Of a stretch of 64,000 nt of DNA, positions 18,643 through 32,100 are shown piece after piece; position 1 is the stretch's first letter, and every line of letters starts with the position of its first letter. Origin of the DNA: Stereum hirsutum FP-91666 SS1 (taxonomy: Eukaryota; Basidiomycota; Agaricomycetes; Russulales; Stereaceae). The notes below the pieces were generated by a model, which saw nothing but the letters and a program-made list of their open reading frames with translations, ran no database searches and had not been told where the DNA came from. The DNA is taken from positions 534,237 to 598,236 of the forward strand of contig NW_006763132.1 in NCBI RefSeq assembly GCF_000264905.1, read 5' to 3'. A program made the position numbers and the translations under genes.

Positions 18643-21600
18643 ATGGCATCCTCTTTTCCTCGTCTTCTCTCCGCTCTCATCCTTTCTCTGTCTCTCTCCT
18701 CCACTTTCGTCTCCGCGGACCTGACCACTGGCATACCTGACACCGCGCCTGCCGGATATGAAGAATGGACCTCACCCATCGTCCAACCCGCAAAATCCAT
18801 CACAGGCGACGGCGGCTGGGGCCCCGCATACGCTAAAGCCAAGGCCTTCGTGAGCGGCTTGACCCTGGAGGAGCAGGTCAACTTGACCACTGGTGTCGGT
18901 ACGACGGCGCGGTGTGTTGGTAATACGGGCGAAGTGACGAGATTGGGCTTCACGGGATTCTGCCTCCAGGACTCTCCGTTGGGAGTTCGAGACACGGACT
19001 TTGCGAGCGCCTTGTGAGTTATTTCCACTCCACGCATTTCCGCGTGTCCACCCCGCTGCGCATGCATGACTTGTGCATATGCCTGCACTCTGATGCGTTG
19101 TTCATTTCGCTAACATCCCAACTATTCCTGTTCCTCATTCTGTCTTTCTCGACCTTAGCCCCGCCGCCATCAACGTCGCCACGACATGGGATACATCGCT
19201 CATCTACAAACGTGGAAAAGCTATGGGTGAGGAACACCGCGGTAAGGGCGTCAACGTCGCTCTTGGGCCCATGACGAACCTCGGACGCGTTGCAGCCGGC
19301 GGGAGGAATTTTGAGGGTAAATTTTATCTCTCTCTCGTATGGGGAATTAAGGATTGTGACCATGCAATGAACGCTGACCGTTATTGCTGTGGTACAGGTT
19401 TTGGCGTCGACCCTTTCCTCAGCGGTGTCGCATCCAGGGCGACCGTGGATGGCATGCAAGACGCTGGAGTCATTGCTTGCGTCAAGCACTAGTGAGTTCT
19501 GCTCTTATTTCGTCCTGTTTTCTCTCCCGTCGGCGACCCGAGGAGCCCGCAAGGCTGGTGTGGTGGGTGCGTTGGGGTTTGGAGTGGGTACGAGTTCGAT
19601 CTTTCGAGCTCTGCGCTGGACAGGGGCTGACCCCCCTGTGCGAACGGAGGAAGCTCGGTGTTGGAAAGCGGGGAAATTTGCAATCGGTCTTCGATACCGA
19701 CGAGTGGCGTACAGTGGCGTTTGTGATTCGTGTGGCCCTTGTTGGGCATGTCAGTCCGCATTGCGCCACGAATCGCGTTGAATTCCTCGTCTCGAGTTAT
19801 TCTGATCGTGTTTTCCTCCTATTTTCCTTTCCACCCGCCCGAATAATATTAATTATGCGTAACACTCATCCAGCATCGGCAATGAACAAGAACACTTCCG
19901 CGGTGGATCCGAAGCCGCTCAAGTCTACTCCTCCGACATCGACGACCGCACGATGCACGAGCTTTACGTCTGGCCCTTCGCTGAAGCCGTCAATGCCGGT
20001 GTCGGTTCCGTCATGTGCAGCTACAACAAGGTCAACCAGACGCAGACGTGCCAAAACTCGAAGATCATCAGTGGAATTCTGAAGGTACGATCCTTCCTAT
20101 CTGACCCTTATTGTTGACGTATTCTGATCATGTTGGTCGTACGAATAGGAGGAACTCGACTTCCAAGGCTTCGTCGTCTCTGACTGGGCAGCCATGATCA
20201 ACGGCGTCCAACCCGCGCTCGCCGGCACAGACATGAACATGCCAGGTTTCATGGCCTACGGCCAGCCCGACGAACCCAACCCCGACCAGACTAATTCATC
20301 CTGGTGGGGTTCTGCGCTCATAGAATCGGTCAATAACGGTTCCGTTCCCGCTGCTAGAGTGCAGGATATGGTCGAGAGGACGATGGCGGCGTATTTCAAG
20401 TTGGGACAGGACTCCGAGGATTATCCGGAGGTGAACTTCAGCTACTTGACCGAGGAGACGGAGTTGAACGGCGTGGTTGTGAACGAGCATGTTAAGTGAG
20501 TGTTTTTTTTTCCTTCCCTTGTCGTTTTGGAGAGTACGTTCGGTTTGACTGACTGTTTGGTGCGATATAGTGTCCAAGGAGACCATTACAAAGTCATCCG
20601 CGAGATCGGCGCGGCGAGCACTGTGCTCTTGAAAAACACTAACGATACCCTGCCTCTCAGCGTTGACAAAATTAAGCGTGCGTATTTTGTGTCAACCCCT
20701 TCTTCAAGGGTCGTGCCGTCGTTGACCAGCATTTTTTTACTTGCAGGCCTCCTCATCGTGGGTTCCGATGCCGGTCCCAACCCTGATGGGCCCAACGGCT
20801 GCAGCGAGTACGTCTACTAGTTCATGCTTTACCACGTCCTTGATGAGCTCATCGTGTGTGTAGCCGTGGTTGCGATCAGGGTACACTCGCTATGGGCTGG
20901 GGATCTGGAACTGCCAACGTCAGTCTTCTGTTTTCTCTTCATCCGAGTAGAGGGAGGCTTACCTCGTGAGGCGCGACTCTAGTTCCCGTACCTCATCGAC
21001 CCCTTCTCTGCCATTCAAAGCTTCGTTCATAGCCAAGACCCGACGACCATGATCGAGGCCATCTTCAGTGACTTCAACCTTGCTCAGGTCAACACTGTGG
21101 CACCTCTCGCAGACGTCTGCCTTGCTTTCGTCAATGCCGATTCTGGCGAGGGTTAGTCTCTTTCCTCAATGAATCCGTTGATCTCCTTCGAGCTCACTGG
21201 GTGTGTGTGATCAATAGGCTACATCACCGTCGACGGCAACGCCGGTGACCGTAACAACCTCACTCTCTGGCACGGCGGCGAAGCCCTCATCAACGCCACC
21301 GCATCCAACTGCGCCAACACCATCGTCGTCATGCACGTCACAGGCCCCGTCCTTATGGAATCCTGGATCGATCATCCCAACGTCACCGCAGTCCTCAACG
21401 CTGGTATTCCCGGTCAGGAGTCCGGTAATGGATTGGTGGACGTTCTGTTTGGTGGTGTGAACCCGAGTGGAAAGCTGGTGTATACGATCGCGAAGGCGAG
21501 GGAGGATTATCCCGCGGATGTACTTTATGACAGCGATATGGATGTGCCGCAGATCGTGTATAATGAGACGTTGAACATCGATTACAGGTGGGTTCATTCT

Positions 21601-22441
21601 TTTCTAGATCCGTTCTTCGTGCAAAGGCTGAATATTTGTTGTGTTGTGCAGGCACTTTGACGCGAACAATATCGATCCCCGCTTTGAGTTCGGATTTGGT
21701 CTCTCGTACACCACGTTCGAGTACAATGGCCTCAACATCGTTCCCTCGTCGGGCCACAGCCGCAGACAGGAGGCTTCTTCGTCCATTTCTGCTCTTCCCT
21801 TGTCCCCCTCAGCCATCTCATCCTCTCCGTCGGCCTCAGCATCGTCTTCGGTAGTTTCGACGGACAGCGTCGTCACCTCCACGGACAGCTCATTCTCTTC
21901 TGCGAGCGCTACCGCTATCTCTACCGACACCTCTTTCTCCGCCAACGCTACGACCTTCTCTGCCACCTCGACGTCCTCATTTCCCAGCAACGTCACCTCC
22001 ACGCCAACTCTCTCCATCTCCGCTTCCGCTTCCGCCTCCCTCTCCCTCAACGCTTCCTCCACCGGCTCTGCCCCACCCGCCATCTCCTCCCCCGCCCAAA
22101 CCAACCCCGGCGGCCCAGCCGCCCTCTTCGAACCCCTCTTCGAAGTCTCCTACGCTATCACCAACACCGGCAAAGTCGACGGCCACGAAGTCTCACAGCT
22201 ATACCTCTCTTTCCCGGCCAGTGCCGGTGAGCCCCCGAAGGTGCTGAGAGGGTTCGAGAGAACGTGGATCGAGAAGGGGACGACGGAGAATGTGCAGTTG
22301 ACGTTGAGGAGGAAGGATGTGAGCGTGTGGGATGTGGTTAGTCAGGAGTGGGTCGTTCCGGAGGGGGCGTTCACGGTTGGGGTTGGGGCGAGTTCGAGGG
22401 ATTTGAGGTTGACGGGGACGTTTGTCCCGAGTGGTCACTAA
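18643..22441 (+). CDS. Secreted GH3 beta-glucosidase
   Basis: Retaining beta-glucosidase that releases glucose from cellobiose and related oligosaccharides outside the cell. Eleven exons: 18643-19013, 19159-19316, 19398-19491, 19874-20084, 20149-20495, 20571-20677, 20747-20807, 20864-20918, 20983-21151, 21218-21587, 21652-22441; 910 aa. Residues 1-25 are a signal peptide. The TIM-barrel domain shows [19 protein letters not shown] and GVIACVKHY. The nucleophile Asp is in VVSDWAAM (about D290), followed by AGTDMNMPG. The alpha/beta sandwich domain carries [27 protein letters not shown] and the [16 protein letters not shown] loop. [12 protein letters not shown] leads into the fibronectin-III domain. 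Between these two lies a roughly 110-residue Ser/Thr/Ala-rich insert, probably O-glycosylated. Frame and splice phases agree throughout. Confidence 0.97.
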
Positions 22442-23952
22442 GCGTGCCAGGTCAAACTCAGAGGACTGGACTATTTTGCTGTGTTGTGTTGTGTTGTGTT
22501 GTGTTTTCTGTTCGAGTGCTGGTGATTGCTTGTGATACATTACCGAACTGATTTTTTCTTGATGCTTAGTACTCTTTTCCCGAGACTTGTCTACTCACGA
22601 GTCCACAAAATGACAGACTCCTCGCCACTGGACTCTTCTCCCCTGATTAGCGACTCTCGTAGTAACATAACGCGATGAGGCCCCTGGACCTTCCGAATCC
22701 GTTCTTTCTAGTAACACCCAAAAAGCTGCTTCGTCGCGATGTCCATTGTCCATGGTGTAATGCGTACGAATGACTACTACTATTCCCAGTGTGTGTGTGC
22801 TCGTAGTCTTGTCATTTGGCTTTGACTGTCGGCCAGCTCTTTCTTGGTAGCGGACCCCGTCTTGTTTTTGGACGGTGATACGTACTTATAATGCATGCTC
22901 GCTCCAGACTGCTTTATTTTAGTTGATGTCTTCCGTTCACTCAGCAATGCATCAGTGCCGAGGTGATTTGGACAATGTGCAGCTCGCCATCCAAAGACCA
23001 AAATGGACTGGCCCCCGAGTCGCTGCCCTGAACTTCTGGACAAGAAGGCAATGTGCATATTTGTGTCATCGACAGGTATGTGTCGTCCGAGTATCCGCCT
23101 ATCTGAACCATGGACTCCTTACGAGCCCTTTCTCTTTCTATGATTATATGATCAGATTTATCTCTTCCACATCGACGCTCAAGGGCCAATGACGGGTGCC
23201 AGGGTGGCACGAACTTGGCGACCGCTCCGACGGTGAACTAGTTTATAGACCACCAGTGGTAGTAAGCCCACGAGGTTCACAAGAAGTCGAAGGGTTCGTC
23301 GAAAATTTCGAGTTGGAATCTAAGGTTGCCAGCAATGCCGCGGACGAACTTCGCGACTTGATGCTTCAGAAGATTCTACCACTGGAAGTTTGCAATGAAC
23401 CTTTTGGGAGGAACTAGCGGACGCTATTTTTCCTCATATGAAGGCAAGGAAATGATCATGAAGAGGGTGTCATGGGTCCTAGGGTAGAAGTGCTTGTCCC
23501 AAACAACCCAGAAGGAGTGGAGAGAGCACCCTAACACTCTCAACCACTTCCATCCAAGCCTCCCTGAGTCATACTGCAACTCCACCGCGTATGTTCGTTC
23601 AAGATCTACACCCTGGTCCAGACAACGTCTCATAAAATGCTTTTCGTCGGGAAGTAGAATGTCTCGACGTCATGACATTGATAACTTAGAACGCAGCTTC
23701 ATACATGAAGATCCAACGAAGCGGTAGAACGCTATAATGAAATCATAGTTACACCTCCCCTCACCACCTAGCTATTCATAGATAACGTACAACATCTTCA
23801 CGAAGTTCAATCCTCTCTACTTCTTCTTAACAAGTCATCAATGAGCACCGTCACTTCCACCTTTCAACTTCCCATTCTCATTCTCATTCGAAGGAGAGAT
23901 GGAGAGATGGAAGGAGAAAGGATGGATCAATCGAGAACTGCGAGCCTGAGGC
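22442..23952. other. Convergent intergenic region
   Basis: Lies between the 3' ends of the beta-glucosidase and formamidase genes. It holds a GTGTT microsatellite near its start. Short frames (for example around 23196-23417) have no recognisable domain. Confidence 0.5.
22481..22506 (+). repeat. GTGTT microsatellite
   Basis: Five direct copies of GTGTT, 40 bp after the beta-glucosidase stop codon and therefore probably in its 3' UTR. Confidence 0.85.
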
Positions 23953-26900
23953 CTAGAGCACGCCGTCAGTCCGAACAGCACACTGCCCAAGATCATGCTT
24001 AATTAGGCCTTCCGCCTTCGGGAGGATATCCTACAACCGGTCATTCAAGCAGTCAGCTCGTGGACACAGTGATGAGGTGGGGGGATTCGACGAAGAGACA
24101 TAGAAAGCGTGGGATTCGGCGAGGAAGGACGTACGAAGTCGAATATGCCTAGCGGGAGGGCGAGGGTGACGCATGCGTTTGGAGAGTCGACGACGGCGCC
24201 GACGTGGGATTCGACGGGGGCGGCGGAGAGGAGGAGGTCTGGAGCCAAAGCAAAGAGGAGAAAATATTGATTCTGGGTTAGCTTCGCCTCGTGTGATTGA
24301 ATGGAGGCGAGGACTCGGATGTGGAGAGAAGGAGGAAGGGTAATGTCGGATGTGGAGAGAAGGAGGAAGGGTAATGGAGGACGTACACGATTGCTCGCGA
24401 GCTAGACCAATGTATATATGATATAATGAGTGATCTACGTTAGAGACGCGTCAAGAGGATGAGGAGTTACGCACTGAATCCGAGCTATATAACAAAAGCC
24501 CAGCATCAGAAACATTTCTTCGATAGAGAAACAAAGACAAGGATGAGTCAAAGCATACCTTCATGAGATACGCAATCGCGTTCAGCGCGGCCTGTTTATA
24601 CGCCACCGTCGCATCCATATTATACTGCTTCCCGTCTCCATCTATGCAACCCCACCCCACCGCGAGAACGATATCAGCTTTCAACCAGCGGATAGAGGAT
24701 ATAAGAGAGGAGAAAAACGCACGGATGTCAACGCTGATGCCCTCGAATACGAGTTTGGAGGAGTACATCGGGTCGATGGGCGAGGGCTGTGTGCATCATC
24801 GCACAAACGGAGGGGGCCATAAGAAACACACCGCGCTCGAGGGCACGGGAGGAGAGAGACGTACGAGGAAGATGGGCTGCTTCAACGCGAATTTCTCCAC
24901 TCCGCCTTTGATAATGGACGTGCTGAGGGTGATGATACCGGCCTACACATACACACACACGCAAAATCTTCCGTCAAACCCATTCCACCTTCCATCCAGA
25001 TTGACTGGTAATGAGAATGGTAAGACGTACCATCTCGATAGCACCGCAGAACGATAGTTCACCCTGTTGACAGACGAGAGTGAGTGATTGACAGCGTTGT
25101 GTGTTGGGGGGTGAGATGGGACGGGACGTACATCACCCTGCGAGAAATGCAAATCTCCAACCGAGAGATTCGCCCCATCCACAAAGACGGGGAAATAGCA
25201 CCGTGAGCCGCGCGAGAGGTTCTTGATCTGTATCGTATCCACCCACACACCCATATCCACACCCGCACCATCAGCACCACACCATTCGACTGAAGCGAAA
25301 TTGGAAGACAAGAGCGTGGAAGGACGAGACGCACATCACAATTCCCACCATGTTCTCTCCCGGGGATCGTCCTCGCGCCCTCCGCCGCTATTTTCTTGGC
25401 AACTTCTTCTGGGAGGTTGTCTTGGTCTACGTATGCACCTGTCGGGAGAGGGGCGAACGCGACCGCGGGGACTGGGTCTGTTGTGAAGGGAGCCACAGTG
25501 GCAACGATCGCCACACCATAGTAGAGAATAAATTTATCAGCTCGATGTGTTCTCAGATCAAAGCCATCGTATAAGGATACGAGCGCATGGCTGGTCCGAT
25601 ACGTTCAGAAAGGTTCAGAAGAAGGAAAAAATACGCACCAACCCCCCCATTCTTCTCCTTCTCAACTCTAATCAGCTCTCCCTCGCGTTTATTCCACGTA
25701 GCGAGGAGCTCGGCGGACGGCGCGGTGCCGATGAGGCCGGGGTGGGAGACGCCTGCGAAGCGGACGCCCTGTGGGTGTTGGTGGAGGAGAGGGAGGGGTG
25801 TGTTGGATTAGTGGAGGAGAGGGAGGGGTTGGGTGAGTGGGATGTGTGGGTGGGTGTGAACAGGGTGAGCGGGTGAGGGAGAGTGGGAGTGAGAGTTGGA
25901 GTGGGAGGTTGGGGATGGGGTTGGAGTCAAGATTAGCGTTAGAGTTTTAACTCAGGTTGGGAAAGGGATGGGGGAGGTGGATGGAGGAAACGGCGGATTG
26001 GGGAGTGAGAAGAGGGGGGAAGTGAGCGGGGGAAGAGCGGCGACCGCTTCATAGGGGGGAAAGAGCGTAGGGGCGGACAGAGGGCTGCAGGGTAGACAGA
26101 CGTACGGGAATATGACGAGACGTAGCATACACGCCATGGAAATCCCAGATCGCCTTCGCCGCGCGGGATTGGAACTCTTTCGCTGTTATTATTTGATGCC
26201 ACCCCGAGCATGATCATGATCAAGATGGTCAGCAACACGAGGAGTATATATACGAGGAGACCGAGAGACGGTTTGCGGGAATTAGGGAGTAGGACTAGGA
26301 GTGGCGGGGTGTGGCAGTGACAGGACAAGAGATGGATGTACACACCGAAAAGTCCACCACCGTTATTCAGCTCGAAGATGCCCTGCTCGTAATCATCGTA
26401 TTGAGTCAACCGCAAAGAGGAGAAAGACATGATGTGATGTCACGCACCGTATATCCCCACGGCATCTTCTCAAACGGCGTCACTATATAAAATTCATTTC
26501 AGCCCATCCATCTTCCTTTCTTCCATCCATCCATCCCCGCCCAACCCATCTCATCTCATCTCATCTCATTCCATCCCACCTCACCCAAACAAAGGAGTAG
26601 AAATGCAAAAAAGTGGAAATAAGAGGGAAGGAGCGAGAAAACAACGAACCGTCCAAAATATCCACAACAAGACAATCGCCCGGTTCGGCGCCCTCGACGG
26701 CCACGGGCCCCGAGAGGTTATGGATCTTGGTCAGGTCGACGTCGCGGATGTCGTCGCTGTCTGTTTTTTTTTGTGGGGTGGTAGGGGTGGTTTGGTGTTG
26801 GGGAGTTCGGTTTGGTGATGGAGCGGTGGTTTGGTGTTTTGGTGGTTTGGTGGTTTGGGAAGGGGGGTCACGGTTGTTGGGGGAGGGTTTGGTGACGGAG

Positions 26901-27948
26901 CGGTGTTTTGGTGTTGGAGCGTTTGGTGGGTAAGCGGTGGTGGTGGTTTGGTGTCGTTTTGGTGTCGTTTTGGTGTTGTGGTGTCGGTTTATTTGGCGCG
27001 TTATGTATACCCCGATGTGGACGTCGATGTGAAGGTAGAGGCGGATGTGAAGGTAGAGGCGGATGCGAAGGTAGAGGCGGATGTGAAGGTGGAATAGATT
27101 TGCACGGTGAACGTTAAGAGCGAAGTTCATTTTAATTAGTGAGCCAACGACGGTTCAGAAAACGGGGAGGGTAAGGACGAGACGTACTATCGTTGTTACC
27201 GATCTGAGCCCCCGTCCAGTCTTCATGGTCCCACACATGCGCCATACCACAGCCGTCAGTCTTCAATCAACAGGGCTCGGAAAACGGAAACCGGAGACGG
27301 CAAACGGAAGGTGGAAGGTGGAAGGTGGAGCAGGAGATGAAGAAACGCACCGACACATTGGATCTTGAACACCTCGCCCGGTTTAACAGTCGCGAACGGG
27401 GGGATATCGGGGCTTTTCGAGTGTCATCGTCATCACCAGATAAACGTTAAACAATCAATGGTCCACGAAGTACCAGTAATCAGTTGGGTGGGAATTAGGG
27501 AGGGAGGGAGGGAGGGAGGGAGGGAGGGAGCGTCGTGCTTACTGCCAGCGATTATGGATGCCCTGTCGATGAACCGTGAATCGTTAGCATAGCATTGACA
27601 TAAGTTCGTGCAAGGACAGGGTGCGCAGGATGGAGTGGAGGGGGATAGGGGCTTCATGAGGAAGGACGCACTTTTTGTTGATCTGCGGGTCTGTACACAT
27701 CCAGGCCGAACGAAGTTCATTCGCACAAAGCATCAAGAGGAGAGATGGAGACGGAGACGTACATGAAGGGATCGACCTGGTATCGGGATGGGAGGAAGTA
27801 GAGGTTAAGGATTCAGCTTCGTTGATTCAGAGGAAATGGATGGAAGGAAGGGATAGGATAGGATAGGATAGGATAGGATTATTATAAGTGCCCCAGCACA
27901 CACCTCGACAACTGTACGATGAGGGATGGAGTTCGCTTTTGTCGCCAT
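23953..27948 (-). CDS. Formamidase (FmdA/AmdA family)
   Basis: Hydrolyses formamide to formate and ammonia in the cytoplasm, a nitrogen-scavenging step. Twenty-one exons on the minus strand: 27904-27948, 27763-27776, 27672-27690, 27543-27562, 27351-27412, 27188-27220, 26650-26760, 26448-26482, 26346-26382, 26106-26182, 25639-25768, 25335-25477, 25132-25227, 25031-25063, 24865-24942, 24723-24786, 24559-24641, 24475-24484, 24387-24401, 24135-24238, 23953-24030; 428 aa, normal for the family. Hallmarks in order: HNRWHPDIPP, CVDWTGAQIGNND, IHNLSGPVAVEGAEPGD, the FHGVYATSRHIPG region, HPGLIGTAPS, GREHGGNCDIKNLSRGSR, DLHFSQGDGELSFCGAIEM and QYNMDATVAYKQAALNAI. Splice phases close at every junction. 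Several exons are only 10-20 nt. Confidence 0.97.
24316..24376 (-). repeat. 31-bp tandem duplication in formamidase intron
   Basis: A CGGATGTGGAGAGAAGGAGG-type unit of about 31 bp occurs twice in direct contact inside the intron 24239-24386, doubling part of that intron. Confidence 0.8.
27026..27092 (-). repeat. 18-bp minisatellite in formamidase intron
   Basis: About 3.7 copies of an 18-bp unit (plus strand GATGTGAAGGTAGAGGCG) lie in the 427-nt intron 26761-27187, next to a long GGTGGTTTGGTG-rich tract. Together they explain why this intron is much longer than its neighbours. Confidence 0.85.
27498..27530 (-). repeat. GGGA microsatellite in formamidase intron
   Basis: A run of GGGA repeats on the plus strand (TCCC on the sense strand) in the intron between exons 4 and 5; pyrimidine-rich in the transcript. 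Confidence 0.85.
27851..27880 (-). repeat. GGATA microsatellite in formamidase intron 1
   Basis: Six direct copies of GGATA on the plus strand inside the first intron of the formamidase gene. Confidence 0.85.
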
Positions 27949-29119
27949 GTTCTCAGTAGCAGTATCAGTCTCAGTTCGTGCGACGAGGGTAATGTCAATA
28001 AGCAGACGAGCCAGACAGCCTGCGAGCAGATGTATACGTCGAGGGAAAGACTAGGAGCGGAAGCCCGTCGTCCCTGGTACTGATGTTATAGACTAGAAAG
28101 GAATAGAGTCACAGCGCCCACCGGCGAAGGTTCACACCATTGACAATGATTTGGGTCCGTGGATGGTGCTTATCGGAGAGGAGGCCGCTGAGAGTTATCT
28201 GCATCGGATTGGTACGCGTATCATCATGGGTTTGCTCGAGTCCGAGAGCTGATGATGTCAGTATTTCAGTAGAGAGGATTCCTCTTCTCATGCGCCGAGC
28301 GGGTGAGCGGGTGAGAACTGAGCCCAAGGTGAAATACAGGAAAAGCTTCAAGATATCGATGGTGCATGAGAGCTTGGGAGCTTGGAAGCTTGAGAGCGTC
28401 AAGAGAGATAAGACAGACTCGGAGGCCGAGCGAGATGGGAGGGTCAGGAGGGTTATAATAATTGTACGCAGCGACTATGAGTATTGAGGAATCAGGAGTT
28501 TTGTCTTGTGTATTTATACTTTTCGTATATAGAGTAATGATACCACAGAAGAGACTTGAGCTGAAGGCGTTCTCGAGATCGGTTCAGAAGGTGGTGGCAG
28601 GAGATAAGTTACAACATGAATACACGATAATATCGATGTTTCATGATACTCGGGGGTGTATATCCAGTCTGAGAGAACATAGAACAACACTATCCAGGCA
28701 TCTATGTAGTCTTCTGCTGTCGTGTCTCGCCTGAAATGATGGTCGTTGCACAGAACAGGGGACAATTGCAGGTGGGTGGCACCGACGGGTGGCGAAGCTC
28801 GGGCCAGATGCAGCGACGTCAGAGGAACGAGGAGCCGGTTCAATTCTTTACTCAGACTCTCCGCCATCACCGACGACGACGACGACGACGACGATAATGT
28901 CTTCCTCTGCTTGAGATATCCTCGTCGGCCCTCAACCCAGTTACTCGCCATGCTATCATTGTCATAGACGACCCTGCGAGCTACGAGCGCACCCATCCAT
29001 CCATCTCTCAATACCATTTCTTGCAAAGACGCCACACATACTTCCCTCCACCTTCCTCATTTCCTAACAATATCACTCCAGACGAACAAACACACACTGA
29101 AAGCCCTACCCAACCGACC
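27949..29119. promoter_or_regulatory. Divergent promoter region, formamidase and arrestin genes
   Basis: Separates the formamidase ATG (minus) from the arrestin ATG (plus). It includes a GAC trinucleotide run at about 28871-28893 and CCATC repeats near 28993. No gene or firm regulatory motif was recognised. Confidence 0.4.
28871..28893 (+). repeat. GAC trinucleotide repeat
   Basis: Seven or more GAC units in the intergenic region between the formamidase and arrestin genes. Confidence 0.85.
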
Positions 29120-32100
29120 ATGGCGTACCAATCGCGCCCGGAGCCCATGAACGCCTCCCCCAACCACCCCAAAGTCAAAGTGAGCATCACGCTCTCCGAT
29201 CCTACCTTCGTCGCGGGCGGAGCGGTGACGGGCAAGATGGAGATGGAGTGTAAGACGGATAAGGGGCTGGGTATTGGGATTATTATGGTGGAGCTGTTTG
29301 CTGTTGAAGGTCTGTTTATCCTTCTTTTTCGTTTTCTGGTTTTGGTTTTGGTTCTGTGTGTGATGGTGTTATCGCTCGGTTTTGTTTTTGTTTTGTTTTG
29401 AGATGGAATGTGAGCTATGCTTGGTGCGTCGTTGTGCGTCGTTGATCCTACCCAAGGCTTCAGCGTCGGAACTGTATACGCATACATTACATGTGTTGCA
29501 TCTGAAATCCTCTCTGGAGGGGTCCATTCCGCGATGACAAACCTGCATGCGACGCTGTCGTAACAGGGTTGAATGTAGACATCCTCGAAAGACATCTCCC
29601 CTTTATGACCATGCTATCACGCATTGAGTCTTCCTTCTCGACAAACCCAGTTTTTGAGCCTTGTGTGATCCGTTGTGTTATCGCACACGATGGATCCGCT
29701 TTAAACCTCGACTACTCTTTCGAAAATCCTTCGTGCCCCACACGACTGTCCTCCCAAGTGCTGTCATTTTATCCTTTAATGTTGTGATTGGAGTACTTGG
29801 CAATGATCTAGTTGAGGGATGATCGTCCCATTGGGTTTCGATTTCTCGCCACACTCTCCTCCCTCACAGGACCACATACTAACCCTCCACATCTGCTCAT
29901 GCACAGAACTAACCTCCCGAGACCACTCCGCGACCTCACACTTCCTGCACTCTCGCCGGCTTTTCCAAGGTCCCGGTTTACCCCCTTCCAACGCCGTCCT
30001 GCCGCACCCTCTCCCTCTTCCTGCTCTCCCCTCCTCGCCACCCAACGCTTCTACACCCTACGATCCCGCCCTGACAGGCGAAGAACCCGCCCCCCTCCCA
30101 GCACACTACTTCCCCTCCCGCCGCGGCTCCACCACCTACCTCTTCAAATTCCCACTCCCGCCCAGCTCGCCCTCTTCCATCGAATTCGGGAAAGGATTGG
30201 CGAGGGTGAGGTATGAGGTTAGGGCGACGGTGGGGGTTGTGTGGAAAGAAGAGAGGAGGTTGGTCGTGGTGAGGAGGGAGGTGGATGTTGTGGAGGGGTT
30301 TAGGGAGGTGCGGGGTGGGATGGAGATGGGCATAAGGGAGGGTGGTGAACGCGATGAGGGAGAGGATGCGGATGCGGATGGGGAAGGAGGAGCGAGATTC
30401 GGGTTGATGGGGAGGAAAGAGCCTGAAGGCGTTGTCGTGGGCGAACATGGGAAAGTATGGGTGCACGGGCGGGTCGTGGGCGGGTTTATCATTGCGGGGG
30501 AGAGCGCGTGTGTGGAGTTGATGGTGAAGAATCATTCGGGGCGGAAGGTGCGTTCATACCCCATCCACCATCCACCACGTATCACATATCCACCAACATT
30601 CGGGTGGTCGGCTTGGCTAACAAACGTGGTCGTTGTCTGTTATCGCGTACACGAACAGAACACATCCCTCTCCCTCGCACTTACTCGACACCTACACCTT
30701 CCCCGCCTGGCCTCCTCTTCTTCTTCATCTTCCCCGAACCCACAAGCGCAATCACAATCACAGTTGCAAATCTCAGATACGCTCATGACCGTGAATTTTA
30801 AAGGACAGGATTACGTAGCGCAGCCAGGCACGGAGGGACTCGCGATGCTCGTTTTTGATGTACCGGGTGGGGCGAGGGGGGTTAGGGGGGGTTTGAGGGT
30901 TAAGGGTGCAGGGGGTGGTCAACGCGGGGTGCAGGAGGATGGGGAGGATAGCGTGCAAGAAGAAGAGGAGGAGGATTTCGTGGTGGTGAAGGCGGGAGGA
31001 GGGAAAGGAAAGGGTATGGTGAAAGGGAAGGGGAAGGGGATGGGGAGAGAGAAGGGAAGGAAAGAGGCGTTGTTTGAGGTGAGGTGTATGTTGGTGGTTA
31101 GGCTGGGGATGCCGCTTGGCTCGTGAGTGCCTCTTTCTTTCTTTTCTTCTCGGTCCACGATCTGTTTTCGTTCCGCTTTAGTTGGTGTTGATGTTGACGT
31201 TGAGGCTGACGATGGCTTTGTATCTGTGTTCTTGTTGGTGTTGTGGTGTGTACGCGAATACAGGAAAGACATCTCGCTCGAAATCCCCATCACGGTCTAT
31301 CACCCCCTCGCGCTCCCGCCTGTCCCTCCACCCTTACCTCTCCCCAGCCCGAACACGCATATGTACGACCTCGCTCGTTCGCCTGGGCCTTATCCACCTA
31401 CGTCTCCTGGACCTTACCAATCTACGCCTACGTCTCCCCCTCCCGGACCTTACGCGTACCCACATCAACCTATGTCTCCTGGGCCTTACCAGCCTACGTC
31501 TCCCGCGCTATACCCATCTACGTCTCCCGCCCCCGGACCCTACCCATACGCACTCCCCCCAACATCCGACCGCGTCGCATCACCCTACCCGAACGGTTAC
31601 CCTAATCCTATGACTCCGCCTCCACCTCTATCGCCCCCGCCCATGCAGCCACTCATCCCACAGACGTATTATGACCCGGCGACGAATCAGGTTTGGTTCG
31701 TTTCTCCTCAAAGTCAATCACCACCTCCACCGCCATATCCAGCTTCGCCTTCGCATGCGTACCAACAATCACAACCCTACGCCACGCACCAACAATCCTA
31801 CGCCACGCACCAACAACCCTACGCCGCGCACCAGCACCCAGGACACACATCCTTCTCACCTCCCCCGCCACACTCACAGCAGGGATATTGGTATCCGCCA
31901 CCACCTATGGATGGAGCGCAAGGTTATGCGCCGTTTGCGTTACCATCGCATCCACCACCTCCATTGCTGCCCCCACGACCGTCGAGCGCGGGGGCGGGGG
32001 CGGTGGGTTCGAGGGGGATGGGGATGGGGATGGTGGGGAATCCGGTTATGAATGTCGGGATGGGGGTTTCGGGGCTTCCACCTGTTCAGAATCCGATGGA

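Noticed and set aside
29310..29906. Possible extra gene inside the first arrestin intron
   Set aside because: Only short frames and T/G-rich sequence; the arrestin frame joins cleanly across the interval.
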